A stretch of 64,000 nucleotides of DNA from Karalla daura (taxonomy: Eukaryota > Chordata > Actinopteri > Chaetodontiformes > Leiognathidae), in NCBI GenBank assembly GCA_029224185.1, contig CM055196.1:15953509-16017508 (forward strand), read 5' to 3'. Below the pieces are notes generated by a model that worked only from the letters and a program-made list of their open reading frames with translations, was not told where the DNA came from and ran no database searches. A program made the position numbers and the translations under genes. Positions 28,001-57,866 of the stretch are shown in pieces. Position 1 is the stretch's first letter, and the number at the start of each line of letters is the position of its first letter.

Positions 28001-31000
28001 CGATTGCGTAGTTATTACTCACGAGTCCTTGTGGTTCATTTGTGAAAGAATAAAAGGTGGAAGAGACGCTGGTTAAGTCTGAAAACAAGTAGAAAAGTAC
28101 TTCAGTGACACAAAAAAGACACTTAAAACATTAACGAAACATTTAGAAAACGACTTTTAGAGGTGGAATTAATTGTTGCATTTTGAAAGCAATTAGCAGA
28201 GTTTATAGAGCTGCATCTACGAGGTCAGGCATAGTTATGTCGATAGTCACATGGTTACATAGTCACAAAACTGTTTCTAAGTTGGTATTATGCAGAACAA
28301 ACTGTGGGACAACAAACTGATAGAGTGTAGGCCATTTCTGTGAAAGTTGGGGGCACTGTTGCATGAACTTGAATGTGTCGAACTGGTTATTGTCCTTTTT
28401 TACTTCTATGCATATGGTTCTTGACTTGTGCCAGACATAGAGACAGGCTTAGCTGATACTGAACAATGTAAATAAGAACGTGTGCTGACATGCTAGAGTG
28501 CCCAGGCCCCACCACACCCCAGTCCCAGTTCACTCTCAGGCTGCTAAATTTAACAGTATAGAGTGGACAAAGCATGCCAGTGCAGTTAGCAAACACAGTG
28601 GTTGATAATAAACATATTTGACACTTTCAGGGATTGTTTTCCCATCTGAGCCACTCAAGAATGGGTTGAATGAAAACAGTAAAATCAGCTGAAAATTTTG
28701 AGACATGGAAACGTTTAAGAATGTGTGGACGTCGACCGAGTTTCACTCACAAACAGCAGTGAATCTCTGACATGTTGGCTGAGACTCCAACAGGAAAAAC
28801 TGTTGACGAATTTCCTGGCTGACTAGAGCACAAACACAATGTGAAGGAAGTAGACTCCTTCGATCTTCCTTGTCCTCCTTCTCCTGCCCTTCTTCCTCCT
28901 CATCCTCCCTATCCCCCTTCTCCTCCTCCCCTCTTGCTCCCTATGCCAACTCAGCATACTTGCTTTGAAGATCAGCAGTCCTCCAGACAGATATATACAC
29001 CTCTCAATTTCATTGCACCCATACAGTTAATACAATAAAGGTATTCTGATTCTCCTCTTGCTTTATTGGAAAGGTCTTGCCAACAGAATCATCTGACTTC
29101 CAAATGATCGTCCACAGGATCCTCTTATTGCTCATTAATAAGAGGTATGACAGATAAAACTTCTTTTCTTAACACTCCAATGAGCACACAGTGCATTAGT
29201 GTTTTGTGCTTTCGCCTCACAGGTCCAAAACTGGACCAAGGACCATTCAGTGTAGAGACTAAATGTTTTCCCTGTCCGTACGTGGGTTTCGTCAGTGTGC
29301 TCTGGTATCCTCCCACAACACAAAAACATGCATGTTTAAGTTGATTAGAGACTCTATATTGCCCCAGAGGTGTGATTGTGATTGGTATGTGTGCCCTTTG
29401 ATGGACTAGCGACCTGTCCAGAGTGTATTACCTGGCCTCAACCTAAATGCTACAGCACCACCAGACTATTGCAACACTACTAGATAAAAAGCAGGTGACA
29501 TAATGGTTACAAAATCTCTCATGCTGGGTTCGTCCGAAATATTCAATATTTTAAACGTTTTTTAGCCTTTTAGGTTATGTTGCCTTGCCATGCCTAAAAC
29601 ATCGTTTTCTAATTGGGTAGCATTTCTCATAGACCCCTTGATTAAGGGGTCTAATCATGCTGTGTAGATCTTGAATGTGGATGGCTGACTGCTGATTGGT
29701 GAGAGAGAATCATCACTAGTCTGAATGACAATTACATTGACATAGCGCTGTATATTTTTAATGGCCAAATCCCACTTAACAAAGTTATATTCTTATCCTT
29801 GGTTGGAGATAGAGGCACACAGCGAGAGCTAGACGGTTCTGCCTGTGTGTCAAATTGATGACATCACAGACATTTTCGACAGCTTCAAGAAGGTACTATC
29901 TCACCTATCGACCAAATGTGAGTAGACTAAAGTTACTATTGTTTGATGGAAAAGAGACATTGGTTAAAGCTCGGTATTTTGGTTTGAGGAGCTCCTCCTC
30001 TCACTGCCTTTCATTAACTCCACAGGTACTTGAGTCACTGTTACCAGACTGTTCGCTGATCGAAGAGTCTTCCTTACACCATCAGATTGATGTCCTAAAA
30101 GAGGCTTGCAGATGTCATCCAGCTGCCTCGAGTCAGCTGAATGTTTGCACAGCAGTGTTTGCAGAGCAACTGCTTTCTGGTGAAACCTTGTCATTTCAAC
30201 CGAGTATGATCCTGCCCTTGTCAGTGTGGGTGTGGTTACGGTGGGTGGTGTCAGAAGTGCAGAGATCCTGTCCTCTTACCTTCAACAGCGCATAATGATG
30301 TCCTCAACTCATTCCCTCCTGAGTCTACGTCGTATTTCCACCACTCTGAAGTCATGTTTTCTCCAACCACAGCCCGTAATCCCATCTTCCTCAGATACAG
30401 CTGTGTGTTTTCCAATCCTAATGCTCGTGTGCTAATGCATCCCCACGCCGGCGCCCGGCTGCAGTCGCTGACTTTGACCAGACGAGCGTGAGGCGGCAGG
30501 AGGGGATTGGGATCAGCCCAGAGACACCTGGACGACTGAGCGTGCATCAAGCGGGCTCCATCCAGCCACACCCAGTGCTGTGTGGGGCTAGTGACATCAC
30601 AGAGGCCCAGGACAACGTTATTGCCTCGAGTGGACAGACACAACTTCTGTGGGGTCATCACGATGAGGAAACCAGCTGAGAGAAGACAGAGAACTGTGTT
30701 AGAGCATGAACTCATGTTGGTGTGGAGCTTTGTGCTATTATTCTTATTTTAATATCAGTCAGACTAAGACAAGTCGCTCATTCATTATCCAATCCATTAT
30801 GTACCATATGTGGGATTGAGCTGGAGCCTATCTTCAGCAGGGAATACGCCCTGGACAGGTCATCAGTCCAGCACAGGACACACACACACACACACACATC
30901 ATTGACTCTGTTATTCACAACAAGGGGTAATTTAGACCACACAGGCAAAGAAAGGTCCATGGTCAAACCCAGGAGATGAACCAAGGTCCTTCTTGTTGTG

Positions 31001-31804
31001 AGGCAATGGTGCTAACCACCCATCACCATCCCACCTTTTAATAATAATAATAATAATAATGATGATAATATTTTCCACCTCTACCCTAGCATCCCACAGA
31101 GATGAATGTTGCTCCTCTACATTTCCCTGGCAGCTAGTTATTAGTTTCTCTTCAGGCTACTTCCTGGCCAGAGACAAACTTGTGTGTGTTGATTTGAGTG
31201 TGTGTGTGGTGGACCAAAACAAGATTTGTGTACAGGATTTAACAAGGCTCACAAGCAAGTTAAGCATACAGTCAATACATAGAATATGATGGATAGCAGA
31301 AAGTGAAACTAACCAACATGGAGTAAAGCAGTTCAGCTGAAGCACGTCCAATAGTAAAAACGGAAAATCTCAGAAAGACTCGGTAAATACATCATGAGAT
31401 ATCACAAAGAAGAGAAACACGCTTTGAGTGCTCTGGCTAAGGTATGTATCGAGCACTGTAACTATACACTGAGAACTGTCACTGCGCTCTGAATATTCCA
31501 GTATTCATGTACTTGTATCGGTTGTAATGTTTGACTGTGACAGGACATCTTTGTATTAGTCTTTATACTGCAGTAAAGCATATATACTTCAGTAAACACC
31601 TCAGTTACTTCACAGTTTTTTACCCGATCTGAAACTAAATGACAAAGTCTGAATGAAGACCACTCTGAAATAAGATCAAACACACACATCCCATCATCTC
31701 CATACACACGCACATGAAATAACCTCAGTGTGTGCCCAGTGTCTGTACTTACACACGCGACTGAGGCTGACGAGCAGAAAGAGAAGCAGAAAGCGGGCAT
31801 CCAT
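9485..31804 (-). CDS. PTPRB: Receptor-type tyrosine-protein phosphatase beta (VE-PTP), long form
   Basis: Type I membrane phosphatase that in vertebrates dephosphorylates TIE2, VE-cadherin and VEGFR2 at endothelial junctions. 34 coding exons, descending: 31753-31804, 30280-30675, 26622-28078, 24143-24419, 22835-23134, 21730-21993, 21028-21291, 20428-20703, 20058-20324, 19448-19714, 18453-18716, 17474-17737, 17124-17387, 16770-17033, 16189-16458, 15602-15865, 14981-15247, 14569-14859, 13676-13954, 13441-13590, 12748-13018, 12418-12530, 12111-12216, 11931-12008, 11687-11704, 11519-11600, 11198-11288, 10988-11064, 10738-10872, 10446-10568, 10112-10275, 9803-9938, 9595-9709, 9485-9507. All phases agree: 2642 aa. 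Order: signal peptide, ricin-B-like domain, Ser/Thr mucin stalk, 17 fibronectin III units (16 as single phase-1 exons), one transmembrane helix, one PTP domain with WPDHG (D2517) and HCSAGVGRTG (C2551). Human canonical form is 1997 aa and starts at the fibronectin array. The 3'-most exon is the least certain. Confidence 0.93.
10279..10327. repeat. (CA)n microsatellite at a PTPRB splice acceptor
   Basis: Read on the minus strand it is a (TG)n tract that runs directly into TCAG, the acceptor of the exon encoding the WPD loop (10112-10275). It stands where a polypyrimidine tract normally would. Confidence 0.95.
12111..12216 (-). other. PTPRB: PTPRB transmembrane exon
   Basis: Encodes EGISAGMFLIVMLVGITALLVC followed by RQKARK. 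The hydrophobic stretch of about 20 residues is followed by a basic stop-transfer cluster, and the exon aligns closely with the human VE-PTP transmembrane exon. It sits between the last fibronectin half-repeat (12418-12530) and the juxtamembrane exon (11931-12008). Confidence 0.92.
18051..18095 (+). mobile_element. L2/CR1-like LINE 3' tail fragment
   Basis: AATTCCCCTTTGGGAATCAATAAAGTAATTCC in a PTPRB intron, a typical fish LINE or SINE terminal sequence. No ORF-bearing part is present. Confidence 0.5.
22410..22830. repeat. Degenerate AT-rich tandem repeat (~20-25 bp unit)
   Basis: About 400 bp built from diverged units resembling AGCTGTTATTAGTGCTTA, with TTATTAG and AGCTGTTATTA recurring many times. 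It occupies the PTPRB intron between exons 22835-23134 and 21730-21993 and stops a few bases before the donor of the former. Confidence 0.75.
24674..24733 (-). CDS. PTPRB: PTPRB alternative first coding exon (short isoform signal peptide)
   Basis: A 60-nt open segment on the minus strand begins with ATG at 24733. It encodes 20 residues starting MFRVSTACLMLYALLWGG, a classical short hydrophobic signal peptide, then HK and a strong donor GTGAGT. It ends in phase 0, exactly matching the acceptor of fibronectin exon 24143-24419 and identical to the phase in which mucin exon 26622-28078 ends. Joined to the downstream exons it gives a 2027-aa protein, close to the 1997-aa human canonical VE-PTP. 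This implies an internal promoter above about 24734. Splicing is inferred from sequence. Confidence 0.8.
25624..25680 (-). mobile_element. Inverted L2/CR1-like LINE 3' tail fragment
   Basis: Reverse complement reads GTGAATTTCCCCATTTGTGGGATTTATGAAATAATCTAATC, the same terminal family as at 8.3 and 18.05 kb, in antisense to those copies. Confidence 0.45.
26622..28078 (-). other. PTPRB: PTPRB mucin-like Ser/Thr-rich exon
   Basis: A single 1457-nt exon encodes about 485 residues very rich in Ser, Thr and Pro with scattered N-glycosylation sequons. Its central part (about 27265-27440) is a tetrapeptide array of SEVT, SEVP and close variants. The C-terminal half is Thr/Pro runs such as TTTTKPPTTT. 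No fold is expected; this is an O-glycosylated stalk. It enters in phase 1 and leaves in phase 0, so it can be joined or bypassed only in specific combinations. It belongs to the long isoform. Confidence 0.85.
29195..29470 (+). repeat. Teleost interspersed repeat copy
   Basis: Carries ACATGCATGTTTAAGTTGATTAGAGACTCTA, TTGCCCC, and TTTGATGGACTAGCGACCTGTCCAGAGTGTA in the order typical of this abundant fish repeat. Degenerate; no coding capacity. Confidence 0.65.
30280..30675 (-). other. PTPRB: PTPRB ricin-B-like (mannose-receptor Cys-rich type) domain exon
   Basis: A 396-nt exon in phase 1 at both ends encodes about 132 residues. Beta-trefoil hallmarks are visible: FLIVMTPQKLCLS, VVLGLCD, the QxW-like TQHWVWLDG, a SRCLWADP repeat, VSDCSRAPAWGC, and a final WWKY. 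Cysteine spacing resembles the N-terminal domain of mannose-receptor family proteins. It follows the signal peptide exon directly and would be the most distal domain of the long receptor. Ligand unknown; sugar or sulfate binding is only an analogy. Confidence 0.75.
30800..31060 (-). repeat. Teleost interspersed repeat copy (antisense) with (CA)n and (AAT)n
   Basis: Antisense copy of the family at 29.2 kb. It includes the inverted CCTGGACAGGTCATCAGTCC core, GGGTAATTTAGACCACA and the CAAACCCAGGAGATGAACCAAGG segment ending near GCTAACCACC. It is interrupted by (CA)n at 30880-30898 and followed by (AAT)n at 31037-31060. Lies in PTPRB intron 1. Confidence 0.65.
31753..31804 (-). other. PTPRB: PTPRB long-form signal peptide exon
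   Basis: ATG at 31804 opens MDARFLLLFLLVSLSRV, a short basic N-region followed by a hydrophobic core, then donor GTAAGT. It ends in phase 1 and joins the ricin-like exon at 30675, creating a Ser codon across the junction. No coding exon lies upstream, so this is taken as the start of the long form. Confidence 0.85.
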
Positions 31805-32334
31805 GTTTCTGTGAGTTGTCGTCGTCCTGCAGCTGGGCCGAGCTGAAGGGAAGTGAGTGTGTGTGAGTGTGTGTGCAGAGGGAAACCATCAGCGAGCGTC
31901 GTTTCCTTCCATTGTGGACGTTTGAGAGCGAAGGAGTCGCTGTCGGAAATACCAGAGTCCATCCCCCTGTTGGTGCTGTTGAAACCCCAAATTGAAACCG
32001 TAACCTATATGGCTTCACACGAAACACGCGCACAACACCTCAGTCTGGTTTCACACCAGAATCAGAGACGAAGCGCTGGTCCTGAAACATCATGGCTGAC
32101 TTGTCTTCTGTCGTCTGGACGCAGGCGTCAGCCCTGTTGACCCACTGGGCCCTGACGCCTCTCGCTAGATTGTTTCACAAATTCACAAGTTTTTATTGTT
32201 TGTGTCTAAATGAATGGCAAGCATACTGATTTGCTCACAGACAGGTGAAACAATATCAGGCCAAACTCCATATCAGAGGAGATGAGGCGAGATAACATGC
32301 GAGAAGATTAGACGAGAGAAGCTTAATGTATCAC

Positions 32335-32590
32335 TGAGTAGCACTGTGGCCTCAAAACAAGAGTAGTCGGATGGAGCTCAAGGGTCTATTCTCTGCTCGT
32401 TTACCCTGAGTACTCAACTTGAAAACATGCATGTTTTCGCAAGTTGGAGACACTAAATTTCCCAGGGTTGCGATTGTGAGGGTGAATGGTGTTTGTGTAT
32501 GTGCCTTGTGATGGATTGGTGACCTGTCCAGGGTGCATTTCCTGTCCTGTGAGTTCTGGGAAAGGCTCTGGCGAAACCCCTGTTTAGAAA
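32335..32590 (+). repeat. Teleost interspersed repeat copy
   Basis: Shows GTAGCACTGTGGCCTC, ACATGCATGTTTTCGCAAGTTGGAGACACTAAATT and TGTGATGGATTGGTGACCTGTCCAGGGTGCA in order, the standard signature of this fish family. Confidence 0.65.
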
Positions 32591-32989
32591 AAAAATAATT
32601 GTTAACTTAAGATGAGATAAGATAGAACAAGGTGAGACCAAAACAAAAAAGGTTTCATAAGGTGAGTTATAGGGCCATAATGAACTATTATTTTCATACT
32701 TGATTAAGCTCTCGATTATTTTCTTGAAGAAACGACTAGTTGTTTGGTCTGCAAAATTATGCTAAATTTGGTTTAAAAAATTGTTGATGTTTCACAAATA
32801 TGATCACGGAGGAGTAAAGAAAAAGAAAACAAATTATTTAAGGTGAGATCAGAGAATCTTGACTTGTTTTAATCATTTAATCAAAAGCTAAAATCAACTC
32901 ATACTTTACTAAACAGCTGTTGAGTATGTTATAAGTTGACTGATGGTGGATTTATTGATTAGTTGTTGCAGGTCTAGTGAGATGATGAT

Positions 32990-33235
32990 ATGATGGCATG
33001 GTGGCTCAGTGTTCACATCCATTCCTGGGACTTTTTGTGTAGAGTTTAAATGTCCTACAGTGTGACTACATGCATGTTTAGGTCAATGGGAGACTCTAAA
33101 TTGGCCCTAGGTGTGACAGTGAATGGTTTGTGGACTGGCACCTTGTCCAAGGTGTGTTCACTGCCTTGCCCTCTATATACTGAGTACACAGTGGGAAAGA
33201 CAACAGCTGGATGGCTGATGGATGATAATTTGAGC
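32990..33235 (+). repeat. Teleost interspersed repeat copy
   Basis: Begins GGCATGGTGGCTCAGTG and continues with CATGCATGTTTAGGTCAATGGGAGACTCTAAATTGGCCC and a decayed GGACTGGCACCTTGTCCAAGGTGT, ending in GGATGGCTGATGGATGA. Confidence 0.65.
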
Positions 33236-33634
33236 TGAACAGAAACTGAAAGTCAGTCCCGTCACACAAGGACAATCTGAAGCTGAGCTGCTGGATCTAT
33301 AATGTTTTAGTTAAAAGCAATACGGCATCTATAGCTTGTTCTTTATCTTTATGTCCCACCCTGCTTCCTGCTCCGCTGCCACCTCCACCTGCTGTCACTT
33401 CACACCGTGCTCCCGACACCTCAGGAGGAAGAGGAGGGTGAGAGGTGAAGCGTCTCCTCCACCCCGCTCATCCTGAGCGCTGCCAGGGCACACAGCCGAC
33501 CTTCACCCAGCATCATAACCCGGCTCGCCGTGTGCGTGTGCTGCCAGGGTGTCGCTCTGTGTGCTTAACCTCGGCTGCTGAGAAGGAAGCTCCACCCTCA
33601 GCAGGATGTCATGCTGCCTCACCTCGACTTAGCA

Positions 33635-33736
<102 letters not shown>

Positions 33737-34869
33737 ACCTGGCGACTCTGCTTTCGCTCTATCAGATCGCGAGCCCTCCTCACGGACCTGATTAATTTAC
33801 TGTCTGTCGTAAAACTGACTGGACTGACATGGACAACGATATTAATTACATTGTTAGATTATTAACGATAGGATGATTGAAGAATTATGTCATTATATTA
33901 ATATATTGTCAGAGTATTTGTATTTTTGTCCAGGATTGCATAAGGAAGTTTCACGCTCAGCGACTCAGTCCTGACGTAACTGATGGTATATTTACAGCAG
34001 CTACAAACGATTGTTTTTATACTTGATTACTTTCTCAATTTATTGACTAGATGTTTGGTTTATAGAATGCATAGAAATGGCTAAAATTGTTGTCCTGTCC
34101 TCTACATTAATTTTTTTGCGAGATGAATAAAGAAACCAGAAACTATTTACTTTTAAGAAGTTGAGAGTAGATAATTGACTCAATATCTAAAAGCATTCTC
34201 CACAAAATCTTAAAATCCTTATACTGATTCGTGAAGTTTTAAGATTGCTCTTAACTCTTTTATTAGTCTATTAATTAATTGTTGCAGCTCCATGTATATT
34301 TATGGGGATCGAAATGATTGGAGCCTTTTGGTTTTGTAACCATACAGCTTGGATTGAATAACCCAGTTTTTATGTCCCTATATTAAATGTGTCTCTGCTT
34401 CTTCATCTGGTCAGAAAGAGAGAAAAGTGTGGAGCGCAGCCGTACACCATCAGTGTATGCAGTGCAATGCACTTTACCGATTGCACTCTGCTGGACTGCA
34501 CTGATTCACACTGAGATATGTTGTGAAATGTGTTCAGGTTGCCTGCCTCACACCTCAGTTTTAACTACATCCATCCTTCCTCAGAGTTGAACGGTCAGGG
34601 TGTGGGCGAGGGTCCAAGGTCCCGCTCAGCAATAGGCTGAGGACAAGGAAAACTCATTTCCTGGGTAGAGAGGCAGCTGAATGATGGGGAAGAGCTTCCC
34701 CAAGGTAAGCATGTTCATGTTGCAATTTGAATATACTATACTGACTATACTATATATATATTACTATACTATATATATATATATATACACTCAAAATGTC
34801 ACGTTTTCATCAGGAATCGAGAGGCACAACACAAACACTCGGGACACGTTCCTTCTATTCAGAAAATAA

Positions 34870-34875
34870 TTTAAT
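34870..34875 (-). terminator. ZFC3H1: ZFC3H1 poly(A) signal ATTAAA
   Basis: TTTAAT on the plus strand is ATTAAA on the minus strand, about 870 bp past the ZFC3H1 stop codon. I saw no canonical AATAAA on the minus strand between the stop and this point. Confidence 0.45.
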
Positions 34876-35745
34876 GACATTTAAATCCAACATTCAGAGG
34901 CGACACAGCGACGCGACAGAGCGTCACCGCGAGCGACGGCGCGGCCCAGTCCTTCGCTCAATCACCGCCGTCAGACAAAACTTAAGAGACAACGTGGCAC
35001 ATGAGAAGGTCCTGACTGTGACAGTGGCGCTGGTCTGAAGCCGAGGCCGTCTCAGGGGTAGAGAGTCTCTCACACTGGGACTGGACGAGGACTAGAGCGC
35101 CGCACGGCTTGTAGGGGAGTGGGGGGGGGGGGGGGGGGGTAGGGTGGGTGTGGAGGGAGGGGTGGGGCGGGAGGGAGGGAGGGAGGGGGGAGGGGCAGCG
35201 CTCCAGAGAGATCCAAGTCTCAAAGAGTCTGATTGTGAGTTTCAGCACTTGTAAGAAATAGATGTCTGGGACGAATAAAAACGAAAAAAAAAAAAAAAGA
35301 CAACGTGCAGATGCTCATCGCTACGAGGGTAGTAGGGGTCCTTAAAAACACGTGTGGGGGGGGGTGGGGTCCGTCACACTCAGGACCCCCCCCCCGCACC
35401 CACAGGAAAACACAACCGAAAAGGGGGAGGAAATGAGGGTGAAATGACAGGTGACAACATGAAAGAAGCGTCAGTCAGCAGCTGATACTTACGTACACGA
35501 TGAGATTAAAGCAGCTCCACAGACAGGAGGGAGCTCTGGTGGCCTGTCTGTCTGCATGTCTCTCTCTCTCTCTGAGTCTCTCTTGTTCTCTCTGGCTGCC
35601 TGTCTTACCTCGTCACATCTGTCTGTCTCACTCATCTACAGCTCAGCGATCGACACGGCCGTTTGTCGGTGGTGATCGGAGGTTTGGTTTGGTTTTTTTT
35701 TTTGTGTGTGCTGCGGGTGTCGTCATTGCTCTTCTGTCTGATCCT

Positions 35746-48979
<13,234 letters not shown>

Positions 48980-49196
48980 ACTGAAGTAAAAAAGAAAAAC
49001 TAACGACTAACTAACTTATTAACTCGTTGTGAAGTCAGCGAACCGGGCGTTTAAAAACATGTTACTGTGACTACAGATCCGCTCCGGAGATTAGCTTGCA
49101 CGGCTAGCTCTTAGCAAGCTTCCTGTCTACTCTACAACTGCTTATCTCACGCAACTCCCGCGATACCACACGAATGCGAGATTTGATGCCGGGCTG

Positions 49197-49240
49197 GACA
49201 GCGAGAAGGTTGCGGGTTCGAATCCCGATAATGGGATTCT
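49197..49240 (+). other. tRNA-like T-arm / B-box remnant
   Basis: GGTTGCGGGTTCGAATCCCG forms a T-arm with the RNA polymerase III B-box core GGTTCGAATCC. No convincing A box or matching acceptor stem is found upstream, so it is at best a decayed tRNA or SINE head. Confidence 0.3.
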
Positions 49241-49264
49241 TTTGTATGACGGTTGCGTCACGCT

Positions 49265-49665
49265 GATAACACGGATTCAGTGAATGACACCTCACAATGT
49301 CAACATTCTAAATTCAGTGGAATGACTCAGGGATGACACTAAACATTTTAAAATCAGTGGAATGCACAGTGATGACATGGAACATACTAAAATAATTTCA
49401 ATGACTCGGGGATGACATTAACATTATATAATCATTTGAAGGATACAGTGATGACACTAAATTGATGTCGTAAATTGACATCACTGCACATTCTAAAAAC
49501 AGTGAAATGACACAGTGATTAGATCATGAATTCACATACCATGAAATGGCACAGAGATTACGCTTGACATTCTAAAACACACAGAATGACACAATGATGA
49601 CATGAATTAAAATCACATGGAATGACAGAAATTACATTGAACCCTCAAACACACTTAGAATGAAG
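49265..49665. repeat. Minisatellite, ~40-bp unit
   Basis: Roughly nine diverged units of about 40 bp on the pattern AATGACACAGTGATGACA followed by TTAAACATTCTAAAATCAGTGG. Three adjacent units measure 40, 39 and 40 bp. Located between the ZFC3H1 5' end and TBC1D15. Confidence 0.8.
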
Positions 49666-51200
49666 TGTGTTTCTTTTCGAGGATACCAAGTTTTTTTCAT
49701 GCACGCCAAAGGGTTGAAGGTGCTTGGGTTGTACAGCAGCCAGAAATTCTTTGCTCAAACATCCTGAGGTCTGTCACACCTCCTGTACACTATCCAGTCC
49801 CACAGTCTTTTGTCTTGATCCTACTGAAGGCTTTGGGGATGAAACCTTGTTCTGTAAACTCACCAACATCCAGAACTTTGCACTATGTGAGTTTCTCTCC
49901 TGAAGATTATTTTTCTGCCACTGCAGGAAGAAAAATATTACTAAGAACTGACTGCATGATTCCTAAGAAATAAATAGCAAAAGTAAAGGCAGCATAAGAA
50001 AAATTAACACGAAAATCTTCTTCATGTGGAATTTAGTCAACTCGAGGCTCATATCTAAAACAAGATATCCTTCAATCTTGGCCAAGAGGAACAAAGTTAC
50101 AGTGCAGAGTATGCCAAGCAATCTCTAGAAGCTTGCTACAAGGTCTCTCTTCATTACACAGTCTTTTATAAGCAATTGGGAGGTTCCTCACATTCCTGGA
50201 GATGATACTGGCATCTCTGGGTAGGAATAACTTACATTCTATTTCCAGGTATTTTTCTTTTTTTTCCCTTATCAGTCAGTGTAGATTGGGATCCAAATCC
50301 TTGAAGAGATCTTCAAGGTTAAACCCTTGGTATCAATGCTAGTGACCCTCATATAACAGCTTTCACAAGCACCTTTCAAGGTGCACACACTCAGCCTTCA
50401 CAGGGGTCACATCATTATTTTCTTTATCAGTCGTATATTGTGTACTGAGCAGCTGGGAAGGTTACTTTGTGTCCTCCTCTCGCTTATTTATGTAAAAAAT
50501 CTGAAGCCAAGGATAGTTTATCACACTTTAACAGGCTGTTTTATGTTTACTGTATGCCAAGTAAGTTTGGAGTCATAATCAGGACAGTTTAAATGAAGCT
50601 ATTGTCCTGTTCTATTTGTTTGCCTAATAACTAAATAATGTCATTGTTTTGTTTTACTGGTCTTCACCCACTTTTATGATAAGCATGATCGCAGAACAGC
50701 AGGGACCTGACACAACCCCAAGGTTATGCAAGGAATTCACTGCAACATGCCAGTCTATTAATACATCATAGTGAAATAAAACACTTTTCAAGCTTTCATT
50801 TGTACACAGAGATTGTTTTACTGCATTAATCCAAATATCGGAAAACAGAAAAACATCCAAGACAATAAGAAATAGCTTTATTGTCTTACTGCTATCTGTA
50901 AACAAGACTGATATTGACAAGCAAGACAAGCAGACAAAGCAAAACAAATACGGTCACACAAACAAACACACACATATATACACATGCCGGTCGAGGGATT
51001 CATAAAGGCAACCTTATCACTGTGATGTGACAGCGATGTTAACTTGATCTACGCTTTTCCACATAACAGTCACCGCAATCAAAGCAATTTTGTGAATTTG
51101 TAAATGAAAAAAATCTGAATATTTTTCATCGAGGTTTATTTCAGCGCTATAATTGTCCATTCTCGTCGAATTCACGGTTAACTTAATTAAAGGCAAAATT
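49666..51200. other. Intergenic region between divergent ZFC3H1 and TBC1D15
   Basis: AT-rich, no coding exon recognised on either strand. Human TMEM19, RAB21 and THAP2, which I recall lying here in human, are not present. Some segments look like old repeat remnants, but none could be assigned. Confidence 0.55.
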
Positions 51201-51213
51201 GGGGAAACGCCAC

Positions 51214-51223
51214 TGCGCATGCG
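51214..51223 (+). promoter_or_regulatory. TBC1D15: NRF1-type motif TGCGCATGCG in TBC1D15 promoter
   Basis: TGCGCATGCG lies about 95 bp upstream of the TBC1D15 start codon, in a locally CpG-richer segment, consistent with a housekeeping promoter. Confidence 0.55.
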
Positions 51224-51315
51224 TGCGTCTTTGACCGGAAGCTGACTTGTCTGTTTTGTTTTGGAAGTTGACAGGCACGTGAGCTGTGTCGTCATCGTCG
51301 GAGCGAGCAGTCGCC

Positions 51316-57786
<6,471 letters not shown>

Positions 57787-57817
57787 TGATCCGAGCAGAG
57801 ACGGACTGAGCATGTCT

Positions 57818-57866
57818 GGAGGAGGAGGAGGAGGAGGAGGAGGAGGAGGAGGAGGAGGAGGAAGAA
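57818..57866 (+). repeat. (GGA)n repeat in TBC1D15 3' UTR
   Basis: About 15 GGA units starting ~30 bp past the TBC1D15 stop codon; purine-only in the transcript. Confidence 0.9.

Noticed and set aside
49197..49240. Functional tRNA gene
   Set aside because: Only a T-arm/B-box-like segment is visible. The 3' TAATGGG has no complementary acceptor strand at the right distance, and no A box is present.
49666..50650. Possible transposon or gene fragment in the ZFC3H1-TBC1D15 spacer
   Set aside because: Open frames up to about 100 codons exist, but without start context, splice sites, terminal repeats or recognisable motifs.
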